Source: Fischerella sp. PCC 9605 (GTDB lineage Bacteria > Cyanobacteriota > Cyanobacteriia > Cyanobacteriales > Nostocaceae). From it: 64,000 nucleotides of DNA. The number at the start of each line of letters is the position of its first letter. Position 1 is the stretch's first letter. The notes under the pieces are model-generated. The model made no database searches, had not been told where the DNA came from, and saw only the letters and a program-made list of their open reading frames with translations. A program made the translations under genes and the position numbers. This document shows positions 53,225 through 60,705 of the stretch, piece after piece. The DNA is taken from positions 310,001 through 374,000 of the forward strand of contig NZ_KI912151.1 in the NCBI RefSeq assembly GCF_000517105.1, given 5' to 3'.

Positions 53225-53890
53225 ATGGCAGAACAAACCAATCACAATGAAGCGGGAGAGGTAGCTCCCAGCACAGTTGACAAGCAGGCTCCCACTGTCG
53301 CCGAACAACACGCTCCCAGCACCGACTCACCGGAAGCGACAGACATTCCAACTTCCAGCGCACCAGATCCCAAAGCGGCAAACCCCGAAACAAATCCAAA
53401 TGCTGCTAAAACTAAAACTGCACCACCCAAGCGGGAAAAACCAGCTGCCGCAGCGAAAGCAGCAGACGGTGAAAAACCTGCCGCCGCAGCTAAAGCAGCT
53501 AAAAAGGAAAAAGCACCAGCAGTTGAAGATAAACCATTTGCAGAGTTTATCCAGCAAGATTACTTGCCTGCTTTGCAAAAAGCTTTAGCCAAAGAAGGGG
53601 TAAAAGATTTACAGCTGTCCTTTGTGAAGCAGAATGTTCCCATCAAAGGGATGGAACAACTCGGTGAGTCTTGGCAAATTGTCGGCAATTTTCCAGATGG
53701 CGTGCGCCATTTCAACCTCTATTTTCCCGATGAAAACATTCAAGGAAAAAAGGCATTTTCCTGTAATGAAGGAAAACGCCCTAGCACTCTTGAATCATTC
53801 TTAATTGATGAACGCAAAACTACACTAGATTTATTAGTGTATGGTCTGATGCAGCGTTTGAACGGTCAAAAGTGGCTGGGGAGAAATTAA
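53225..53890 (+). CDS. DUF2996 family protein with low-complexity N-terminus
   Basis: A 221-residue cyanobacterial protein. The first 105 residues are Ala/Lys/Pro/Glu-rich and disordered, with repeats of the [10 protein letters not shown] kind. The C-terminal 110 residues form the conserved DUF2996 domain: [65 protein letters not shown] and [21 protein letters not shown]. No enzymatic motif; function unknown. The last four bases overlap the end of the convergent TM2 gene. Confidence 0.88.
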   Translation: MAEQTNHNEAGEVAPSTVDKQAPTVAEQHAPSTDSPEATDIPTSSAPDPKAANPETNPNAAKTKTAPPKREKPAAAAKAADGEKPAAAAKAAKKEKAPAVEDKPFAEFIQQDYLPALQKALAKEGVKDLQLSFVKQNVPIKGMEQLGESWQIVGNFPDGVRHFNLYFPDENIQGKKAFSCNEGKRPSTLESFLIDERKTTLDLLVYGLMQRLNGQKWLGRN

Positions 53891-54393
53891 CCTAGTTCAT
53901 GAAAGTGGTAGGTAACGGCTCCAGTAATAGGGTCGTTATCTATCCTCACATAACCTGATTTCAGCATCTCCTTTAAAGCTGCTTCTACATCTGTAAAGCT
54001 AGCACCAGTTGCCTTCACTCCTTGAGTTACAGTTAGCATCCCACCCCGCTTTTCTGCCGCTTCGATCAACTTGACTATCAGTTGATTACCCGTGGGCCGG
54101 TATACTTCGGAAACAACTACTGGTTGCTCTAGTGGTACACCCAAGGGGGAATAACCTGCTTTTAACCTCAGTCTTAATTCGTGTTCTTCTACCATTTTCG
54201 GGATGAAGAACAAATCTACAAACTGCCCCACACCAAATACACCATAGGTTACTAGCCATAACAAGCCTGTCCCTATCTTGCCATTGTATAAACGATGCAG
54301 GCCTCCCAACCCAAAAAACCAGGCTGCATTCAAGATATAGGAAACAAGCAGGCGCTCTTGATGGTCTTTATTGGTGTTGTTTTCAACATTCAT
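53887..54393 (-). CDS. TM2-domain membrane protein
   Basis: A 168-residue protein. The N-terminal TM2 domain has two short helices around a Gly-rich turn: [45 protein letters not shown]. The C-terminal 90 residues form a soluble winged-helix-like part ([47 protein letters not shown]). This fusion is common in cyanobacteria; role unknown. It overlaps the convergent DUF2996 gene by four bases. Confidence 0.88.
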   Translation of the reverse strand: MNVENNTNKDHQERLLVSYILNAAWFFGLGGLHRLYNGKIGTGLLWLVTYGVFGVGQFVDLFFIPKMVEEHELRLRLKAGYSPLGVPLEQPVVVSEVYRPTGNQLIVKLIEAAEKRGGMLTVTQGVKATGASFTDVEAALKEMLKSGYVRIDNDPITGAVTYHFHELG

Positions 54394-54803
54394 CTTGTGT
54401 TCAACCCCTCGGACTCGTCGCTCTTGCTTTTTTAGTTAGACAGTTTTCTTATTCTTTTTTGTTTCTGAAGAAAATAGCCAGTTAGAGTAGTGAAATTGGT
54501 CAGCCACTCTATCAAAGACAGAGTAGTTGATAATCCTAAGATAACCAACTTCTCAGAGATTTACAGAAACTGAAGTGGCAAAAAATACAATATATTAATT
54601 TTTATGTCACGTTTTCCGATCTGTCGATTGTGTCTCTGTATAAATATGTTGTTTCAGTTAAAACTCACTTAATACCAATATTGAGATTCTGACTATAGAT
54701 ATATCTAGCGATCGCTCTGTCAATTCTAATCACCCCATCACCTTCCTTTCATTTGAAGATTACTGAATCGGTGTTCTAACACTGACTCACCACCAACAAA
54801 TTC
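54394..54803. other. 410-bp intergenic region
   Basis: AT-rich with no gene. A short inverted repeat (ctctatcaaagacagag, 54507-54523) is the only structure noted. It carries the promoter of the TM2 gene and the 3' flank of the GerMN-type lipoprotein gene. Confidence 0.45.
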
Positions 54804-55379
54804 CTAAAGTATAATTTCCTTGCCTTTTTCGGTAAAGCGAACATTTTTAATTCCCCATTGGGGATTGCTTGTTAAAGTTTTGCGAAGACTGCCAAATAAA
54901 GCAAACTGTTCGCAACTCGAAAGAGAATTTATTCGCCGCTGGGAATTAGGAGTGACTCGTAAATCTACTGTGGCGACACCATTTTTAAGGTTAACCCGAT
55001 ATCCAGAGAAGCTAAAGTCGGCACTATCCCGTTGCTCTAAGATTTTACCCACCGCAGCTGTTACAGGTTCTTGTGCTGGTACTGCAACTGTTTGTGGAAT
55101 TAGCTCTTGACATTGTGTATCACTTGTGTATAAAGTGACGTTCACGGTTTTATCTGCGTTGCTGTTATCGGTAGAGCTTTGTTGAGGTGCGGGTGACTCA
55201 TTCCTAGGTTGAGGATTGAGTCTTGCTGTACTTTGAGTTGGTGATGGTGTAATGTTGGCAGTTGTGCTGTCAGTACTACCAGGGTTTGGGCTAGAACTAC
55301 AACTGCTCAAACTGGCAACCATTGCCACAACTATTACAGGGAATATATATCTTTTACCGGTGTTTATAGTTTTGTTCAT
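54804..55379 (-). CDS. GerMN-domain lipoprotein
   Basis: A 191-residue lipoprotein: hydrophobic signal (YIFPVIVVAMVASLSSC) with the lipobox cysteine at about 27, a 50-residue Ser/Thr/Asn/Gln linker, then a GerM-like beta domain (VNVTLYTSDTQCQELIPQTVAVP, VTAAVGKILEQ, YRVNLKNGVATVDLRV, NSLSSCEQFALFGSLRKTLTSN). In sporeformers GerM domains act in envelope proteins; in cyanobacteria the role is unknown. Two cysteines may pair. It is monocistronic. Confidence 0.85.
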   Translation of the reverse strand: MNKTINTGKRYIFPVIVVAMVASLSSCSSSPNPGSTDSTTANITPSPTQSTARLNPQPRNESPAPQQSSTDNSNADKTVNVTLYTSDTQCQELIPQTVAVPAQEPVTAAVGKILEQRDSADFSFSGYRVNLKNGVATVDLRVTPNSQRRINSLSSCEQFALFGSLRKTLTSNPQWGIKNVRFTEKGKEIIL

Positions 55380-55448
55380 AAATTTTTAGCCGCGGGTTGA
55401 TTTTATGGCATTGCTGAATCATGCGGATGAATTTACAATTCACGGGTG

Positions 55449-55479
55449 TGTAGAGACGTAGCATTGCTACGTCTCTACA
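55449..55479. repeat. 31-bp palindrome, second subfamily (tgtagagacgta)
   Basis: Arm tgtagagacgta with centre gcattgc, perfect inverted repeat. It shares the first ten bases of the arm with the family at 39732 but has gta instead of gcg next to the centre. Confidence 0.95.
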
Positions 55480-55637
55480 AAAATGTTTACAAACATAATT
55501 CATGACCAAGTTCAGCAACGTCTATTTTATTAAATTCGCTTTCGCTGTTATAAAATCAGCATAAATTTAAGAAATAAGGTAGAAGGCATAAATTTGAACT
55601 TTGACTAAGTAAAAAAGCATAAATAAACTAAAAGCGG

Positions 55638-55701
55638 GGCGGGCTAGAAGCCCACCCCACAATATTATTAAAGCTCTTGTGGGGTGGGCATCCTGCCCGC
55701 C
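55638..55701. repeat. Inverted repeat with ggcgggc/gcccgcc ends
   Basis: Two 25-nt arms (55638-55662 and 55677-55701) pair with a few central mismatches around a 14-nt loop. It lies between the GerMN gene and the next minus-strand gene, in a gap without genes from 55380 to 55832. Confidence 0.85.
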
Positions 55702-55832
55702 TGTATAAAATACAAGATATTTTACATTTAATTATGTTGATCTACTTATCAGAGTACGCTCACGAACATCTAGTTAAGCAATGGACACCATTGGCGAGTT
55801 TCCATCAAGAGTTTTATTTTGCCAACGAATTA

Positions 55833-56123
55833 CTAAATAATACTATCCAGCCACTTTTTCATCATCTCAATCAAAATGTCAACGAGGGGATGATTAAGCA
55901 TTGTCCTCAGTCCTTCTATTCCTCCAGCTAGCAGAACAGATAACAACTTTGCTCTTAATTTTGGAACTTCTCTAGTTGTTGATTCAGTTCTAACTAGCTT
56001 AATTTCAGCCTGATTGAGATTTGCTCCACTGAGATGAGAAATTATATTTGGATTTTTCCTCTGCTGTTCATTCCAAACATGCACACCTAGCCTCAGTTGT
56101 GCAAGATGCTCCCTATTTGACAT
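55833..56123 (-). CDS. Short protein with a pentapeptide-family N-terminus
   Basis: A 96-residue protein. The start MSNREHLAQLRLGVHVWNEQQRKNPNIISHLSGANLNQA matches the opening of cyanobacterial pentapeptide-repeat proteins (NREHL...GV..WN...NP...LSGANL) but only about one repeat follows. The remainder (LRAKLLSVLLAGGIEGLRTMLNHPLVDILIEMMKKWLDS) looks like an amphipathic helix pair from another protein. GGGAGA precedes the ATG by 8 nt. Either a small real gene or the fused remnant of a deleted one. Confidence 0.55.
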   Translation of the reverse strand: MSNREHLAQLRLGVHVWNEQQRKNPNIISHLSGANLNQAEIKLVRTESTTREVPKLRAKLLSVLLAGGIEGLRTMLNHPLVDILIEMMKKWLDSII

Positions 56124-56409
56124 TACAATTTCTCCCTATACCCGTTGTTTTTACAATAGGGCAACACCAACTTTAAAGCTGCAATCAAACTATCAAAAAC
56201 TAAACTATCAAACTGTACTATAAAAGCTTCTACGCAGCTTTCCCGACTTTCCTGAACAATAAGAGCATTTCTGTTATTTATATCACCTTGATTTTTTTGT
56301 CAATATAAAATTGAGAACACTGATTAAAATGTAGAAATAAAAAGTAAGAAAAAAGTCAGAAATGAATTTTTGATAAAAACTTAAAATCTAGATGCGGTGA
56401 GGAAAATCA

Positions 56410-57228
56410 ATGATACGACCACGCAAGGTATTTGCTCAGCATTGGCTCAAAAGTGAAAAGGCACTCGGAGAAATTATTACGGCCGCACAATTAAAACAGA
56501 GCGATCGCATTCTGGAAATAGGCCCTGGTACTGGTATCCTGACTCGTCGTTTGTTACTCTTGGTACAATCTTTAGTTGCAGTCGAAATTGACCGCGACTT
56601 GTGCGAGCATTTGGTTAAGGAATTGGGTAAGGCTAAAAATTTCTTACTTTTACAAGGAGATTTTTTGGAATTGGATGTACTATCACTCATAGAAGGTTAT
56701 CCAGCTTTCCAAAACTCCAATAAAGTTGTTGCTAACATCCCCTACAATATCACCGGGCCGATCGTAGAAAAACTCTTGGGTACAATTGCCAACCCCAATC
56801 CACATCCATACGATTTAATTGTTTTGTTAGTACAAAAAGAAGTAGCAGAAAGACTGGTAGCAAAACCAGGTTCAAAAGCATTTGGGGCGTTGACAGTGCG
56901 AGTACAATATTTGGCTGAATCTGAGTTAATTAGTGTAGTGCCAGCAGGAGCGTTTTATCCACCACCAAAGGTAGACTCAGCAGTGGTAAGACTAACACCT
57001 CGGAAAATAGAACCAGCAGCTGATGACCCACGCAAATTAGAGACTTTGGTAAAATTGGGGTTTGGAGCAAAGCGTAAAATGTTACGAAATAATTTGCAAT
57101 CACTTGTAGAACGCGATCGCTTGACCCAATTACTGGAACAATTAGAAATAAATCCCCAAGCTCGTGCTGAAGAACTCAGCGTCAGGCAATGGGTAACACT
57201 AGCAAATCAGTTAGTGGTTAGTGGTTAG
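56410..57228 (+). CDS. rsmA: 16S rRNA A1518/A1519 dimethyltransferase
   Basis: A 272-residue KsgA/RsmA enzyme that dimethylates two adenines in helix 45 of 16S rRNA, a late step of 30S assembly. Motifs: [42 protein letters not shown] for [22 protein letters not shown] as the catalytic NxPY-type motif, [13 protein letters not shown], and the C-terminal [16 protein letters not shown] at 9 nt supports the start. ispE follows after 65 nt of repeat, as in other cyanobacteria. Confidence 0.95.
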   Translation: MIRPRKVFAQHWLKSEKALGEIITAAQLKQSDRILEIGPGTGILTRRLLLLVQSLVAVEIDRDLCEHLVKELGKAKNFLLLQGDFLELDVLSLIEGYPAFQNSNKVVANIPYNITGPIVEKLLGTIANPNPHPYDLIVLLVQKEVAERLVAKPGSKAFGALTVRVQYLAESELISVVPAGAFYPPPKVDSAVVRLTPRKIEPAADDPRKLETLVKLGFGAKRKMLRNNLQSLVERDRLTQLLEQLEINPQARAEELSVRQWVTLANQLVVSG

Positions 57229-57237
57229 TGGTTAGTT
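57213..57237. repeat. Heptamer tandem repeat at the rsmA 3' end
   Basis: Three to four consecutive ttagtgg/gttagtg units overlap the last codons of rsmA (QLVVSG), so the repeat has become coding sequence there. Confidence 0.8.
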
Positions 57238-57285
57238 GTTGGTGGTTGGTTGTCTCCCCACCTCCGGTTCTCCCCATCTCCCCAT
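57238..57285. repeat. 48-bp compound repeat, copy B (inverted)
   Basis: Reverse complement of the element at 35667-35714 with one clear mismatch. It ends 8 nt before the ispE start codon and would place the ispE ribosome site in repeat DNA. Confidence 0.9.
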
Positions 57286-57293
57286 TCTCAAAA

Positions 57294-58238
57294 ATGCGTC
57301 ATTACACCCTCATCGCCCCTGCTAAAATCAACTTATATCTGGAAATTATTGGCGATCGCCCTGATGGCTATCATGAGTTAGTAATGATACTGCAAAGTAT
57401 CGACCTTGCCGACCAAATTGATATACAAGCAAGTAGCACTGACGCCATCCGTGTTCGCTGTAACCACCCGCAAGTACCCACAGACAAAAGTAACCTGGCA
57501 TACCGCGCGGCCGAACTCATGGCTACAGAATTTCCTGACGCCTATGCCAAGTATGGTGGTGTAGATATCACTATTACCAAACGCATTCCGATTGCTGCTG
57601 GGTTAGCAGGGGGTTCGACGAATGCAGCAGCAGTGTTGGTAGGAATAGACTTGTTGTGGAATTTGGGACTAACTCAATCGGAGTTAGAAGAATTGGGAGC
57701 TATTTTGGGTTCAGATGTACCGTTTTGTGTAGCTGGTGGTACTGCTATTGCTACAGGCAGAGGCGAACAACTTTCTCCCCTACCGAGTTTGGATACTATA
57801 TATATAGTATTGGCAAAATACCGAAGCTTGGAAGTTTCCACCCCTTGGGCATATAAAACCTATCGCCAAGAGTTTGGCAGTTCGTACCTAACAGATAAAG
57901 ATAGTTTGGCAGCACGTGCTAACGCGGTGCATTCTGGAACAATGGTGAAAGCTATCCTGCACAAGGATGCAAGAGAAATCGCTCAAAAGCTGCACAACGA
58001 TTTAGAGAAGGTGGTATTGCCAGCTTATCCTCAAGTTTTGCAACTGCGAGAGACTTTTGCCAACCAAGAAGGTGTTTTAGGAACTATGATGTCTGGTTCT
58101 GGTCCAACTGTGTTTGCACTATGCGAGTCTAAACAGCAAGCAGAACAATTACAGTTGCATGTTAGAGAGGCAATTCCCGATCAAGATTTAGAATTGTTCG
58201 TGACTCAGTTAATCACACACGGTATTAAGGTAAGATAG
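57294..58238 (+). CDS. ispE: 4-diphosphocytidyl-2-C-methyl-D-erythritol kinase
   Basis: A 314-residue GHMP kinase of the MEP isoprenoid pathway. It has [22 protein letters not shown], the ATP loop [20 protein letters not shown] and the C-terminal [14 protein letters not shown] start at ATG 57294 ([14 protein letters not shown]); in-frame sequence upstream to 57228 is repeat. Linked to rsmA upstream and the DUF3082 gene downstream, the normal cyanobacterial order. The start region lacks a clear SD. Confidence 0.95.
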   Translation: MRHYTLIAPAKINLYLEIIGDRPDGYHELVMILQSIDLADQIDIQASSTDAIRVRCNHPQVPTDKSNLAYRAAELMATEFPDAYAKYGGVDITITKRIPIAAGLAGGSTNAAAVLVGIDLLWNLGLTQSELEELGAILGSDVPFCVAGGTAIATGRGEQLSPLPSLDTIYIVLAKYRSLEVSTPWAYKTYRQEFGSSYLTDKDSLAARANAVHSGTMVKAILHKDAREIAQKLHNDLEKVVLPAYPQVLQLRETFANQEGVLGTMMSGSGPTVFALCESKQQAEQLQLHVREAIPDQDLELFVTQLITHGIKVR

Positions 58239-58254
58239 TCGGTTTAGAACATAT

Positions 58255-58292
58255 ATCATATCTCTATGGCTATATAGCCATAGAGATATGAT
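58255..58292. repeat. Perfect 38-bp palindrome
   Basis: Arms of 19 bp (reading atcatatctctatggctat and its complement) meet at the centre tatata without a spacer. It lies 17 nt after ispE and 48 nt before the DUF3082 gene. No T-tract follows. RNA from it would fold into a long stem. Confidence 0.97.
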
Positions 58293-58339
58293 TAAGCACT
58301 TCAGACACAAAGGATCCTTAAGGAGTAAACAAAGATTTT

Positions 58340-58657
58340 ATGAGCGATCCAAATTTAACGCAACCAACACAGACTCAAACGCAAGTTCAAGCAACTCCCT
58401 TACGCAGTTTAATTGGGGCGGTAATTTCGGCTGGATTAGCATTCGCAGCATACTCTCTCATGATTGCTATAGCCACTAGTTTTGCTGCCAAGCCAATTCA
58501 TTCTCATAATCCTATAGTGCTGAATATTTCCTCTGCTGTGCGTACTTTAGTTTTAGGTGTGGCTGCTTTAGCATCAGGGGTATTTGCGATCGTGGCTGTT
58601 GGTTTATTAGCTTTGGCTGTTCAACTTTTATTTCAGCATTTAACAAAGCATCATTGA
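58340..58657 (+). CDS. DUF3082 membrane protein
   Basis: A 105-residue protein with a polar Gln/Thr-rich N-terminus and two hydrophobic segments (SLIGAVISAGLAFAAYSLMI and TLVLGVAALASGVFAIVAVG). The RSLIGAVISAGLAFAAYSLM and AVRTLVLG parts match the cyanobacterial DUF3082 family, usually encoded next to ispE. Function unknown. AAGGAG lies about 15 nt upstream of the ATG. Confidence 0.88.
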   Translation: MSDPNLTQPTQTQTQVQATPLRSLIGAVISAGLAFAAYSLMIAIATSFAAKPIHSHNPIVLNISSAVRTLVLGVAALASGVFAIVAVGLLALAVQLLFQHLTKHH

Positions 58658-58946
58658 CGGTGATTTATGGTTGGTACAAATTCCAAAATCATCAATGAAA
58701 GTATGCGGAAGGGGGCGATCGCACCACAGCCAACCCTCATACTCAAAGCTGGGAAATGTTTCGTCTAATGCCCTAATCACCCACTCCATTTGCCCAGAGG
58801 CGGCGCGTATCTTCATCCATCTCGGCTTTTAGCATTTCCTGCACTAAGCGGTGAATGCAGCACTACTGTGGTTATTGTAGTTGGATTTTCGGGGATGGAA
58901 CTGTAAAATTCTAATCTTGATACCAAAACAATATTATATAAAAGCG

Positions 58947-59864
58947 ATGAAAAAATTATTGCTATCAGGATTGTTACTAATTTTATTCCCGTTAGCAGCT
59001 TGTTCTACTAATCCCACTGATGCTTCTGGGAAAACTAATACAAAAGAAGTGAAACCTTTAGTAACAGGCGCAATACCCGACCAAGATCCGGAAAAGTTGC
59101 AACGCCAGTATACCAAGCTAGCAGCATACTTGCAGAAAGAATTAGGCGTACCCGTAGAATACAAGCCTGTTACGGATTACACCGCAGCTGTGACAGCTTT
59201 TAAGGTGGGAGATTTAGACTTAGTATGGTTTGGGGGATTAACTGGCGTGCAGGCCAGGTTGCAAGTACCGGGTGCAGAAGCGATCGCCCAACGTGATGTA
59301 GATGAAAAATTCCACAGTGTTTTTATCGCCAACAAAAAAACAGGTTTGAAACCATTAAAAAATATTACCGACCTCCAACAACTCAAAGGACGTACATTTA
59401 CCTTTGGCAGCGAATCTTCTACCTCCGGGCGATTAATGCCACAACATTTCTTAGAACAAGCTGGCGTGAAATTAACAGATTTTAAAGGTCAACCAGGTTT
59501 TTCTGGCGACCATGATAAAACTATCAAATTAGTAGAAGCAGGAACCTATGAAGTTGGTGCTTTAAACGAAAAAGTTTGGTCAAAGCGCGTTGATTCTAAA
59601 GAAGTCGATTTAAATAAAGTTGAAGTTATTTGGCGTACCCCTGCCTATTACGACTACCATTGGGTAATCAATCCGCAAGTCAAACAACGTTACGGCGACG
59701 ATTTTGTGAATAAAGTTCAAACTGCTTTGTTTAAACTCGACCCAAAAGTACCAGAACAAAAGGAAATACTTGACCTCTTACAAGCAGAAAAATTTATTCC
59801 TACTAAGAATGAAAATTACAAACAAATAGAAGAAATTGGACGCGAAATCGGTAAAATTAAATAA
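58947..59864 (+). CDS. PhnD-family ABC substrate-binding lipoprotein (selenate/phosphonate type)
   Basis: A 305-residue lipoprotein: signal KKLLLSGLLLILFPLAAC with lipobox cysteine. The mature part is LVTGAIPDQDPEKLQRQYTKLAAYLQ, DLDLVWFGGLTGVQARLQVPG, EAIAQRDVDEKFHSVFIANKK, GRTFTFGSESSTSGRLMPQHFLEQAG and SGDHDKTIKLVEAGTYEVGAL, the PhnD-like fold. WFGGLTGVQARL and AIAQRDVDEKF resemble the subset annotated as putative selenate transporter binding proteins, which I recall but cannot check. I start at ATG 58947; the 22 codons upstream are not signal-like. phnC- and phnE-type genes follow. Confidence 0.88.
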   Translation: MKKLLLSGLLLILFPLAACSTNPTDASGKTNTKEVKPLVTGAIPDQDPEKLQRQYTKLAAYLQKELGVPVEYKPVTDYTAAVTAFKVGDLDLVWFGGLTGVQARLQVPGAEAIAQRDVDEKFHSVFIANKKTGLKPLKNITDLQQLKGRTFTFGSESSTSGRLMPQHFLEQAGVKLTDFKGQPGFSGDHDKTIKLVEAGTYEVGALNEKVWSKRVDSKEVDLNKVEVIWRTPAYYDYHWVINPQVKQRYGDDFVNKVQTALFKLDPKVPEQKEILDLLQAEKFIPTKNENYKQIEEIGREIGKIK

Positions 59865-59907
59865 CATCTTTGTGCTTTAGTGTCTTAGTGGTTCAAATCT
59901 TTTAACC

Positions 59908-60705
59908 ATGAACCCACCCACACCAATTTTTGAACTTAAAAACGTTACCAAAAAATTTGGCACATTTTCATCTCTCACTGACATCAACTTGCAAATCTAT
60001 CCTGGTGAAAGAGTTGCTCTTGTTGGTTCTAGCGGTGCAGGCAAAAGCACTCTGATTAGTTTGCTCAACGGTACATTACAGCCTAGTCAGGGGGAAGTGT
60101 GGATACTAGATCGCAACTTAGCACGTCTGCGTCCCAAATCGCTGCGGCAGGTGCAACGGCAAATTGGTACTATATATCAGCAATTTCATTTAGTGGATAA
60201 CCTGCGGGTGATTCACAATGTCAATGCTGGGCATTTAGGAAGGTGGTCATTTTTGAAAGCCGCTGTTTCTTTAATTTATCCATTGGAAGTGGAAACAGCT
60301 GCCAAAGCTTTAATGCAGGTGGGAATTCCAGAAAAACTTTATGAACGCACCGATCGCCTTTCGGGAGGACAGCAACAACGAGTAGCGATCGCTCGTGTCT
60401 TAGTGCAAAATCCCGCTGCGATCCTTGCTGATGAACCGATATCGAGTCTCGATCCGGAACGCAGTCGGGAAATCATGAATTTGTTACGCGATTTGAGTGA
60501 GAACACAGGGAAAACACTGCTTAGCAGTCTCCATGCGATTGAGTATGCTGGCAGTCATTTTCAGAGGGTGATTGGGTTGCATGAGGGCAGGATTTTGTTT
60601 GATGCACCTGCTGGGGAGGTATCAGCGGCGATGATAGAGGATTTGTATAGGATTGAACCACAGAGTCGCAGAGAACACAGAGGAAGAGATGGGGAAATGG
60701 AGTAA
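59908..60705 (+). CDS. PhnC-like ABC transporter ATPase
   Basis: A 265-residue ATPase of the phosphonate importer class. Walker A is ALVGSSGAGKSTLISLL, signature LSGGQQQRVAIARVLV, Walker B ILADEPISSLDPE and H-loop LLSSLHAIEYA. The last 18 residues (EPQSRREHRGRDGEME) are translated from a common repeat (cacagagtcgcagagaacac), so the native end was probably near RIE. The gene overlaps the permease start by 17 bases. Confidence 0.9.
   Translation: MNPPTPIFELKNVTKKFGTFSSLTDINLQIYPGERVALVGSSGAGKSTLISLLNGTLQPSQGEVWILDRNLARLRPKSLRQVQRQIGTIYQQFHLVDNLRVIHNVNAGHLGRWSFLKAAVSLIYPLEVETAAKALMQVGIPEKLYERTDRLSGGQQQRVAIARVLVQNPAAILADEPISSLDPERSREIMNLLRDLSENTGKTLLSSLHAIEYAGSHFQRVIGLHEGRILFDAPAGEVSAAMIEDLYRIEPQSRREHRGRDGEME

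Noticed and set aside
53001-53399. 132-codon minus-strand frame
   Set aside because: Overlaps the N-terminal low-complexity part of the DUF2996 gene in antisense; Leu/Trp/Arg-rich composition is an artefact.
58700-58880. Short minus-strand coding-like piece (EMLKAEMDEDTRRLWANGVGD)
   Set aside because: About 29 codons with an upstream stop and no family recognised; perhaps a gene scrap but too short to support.
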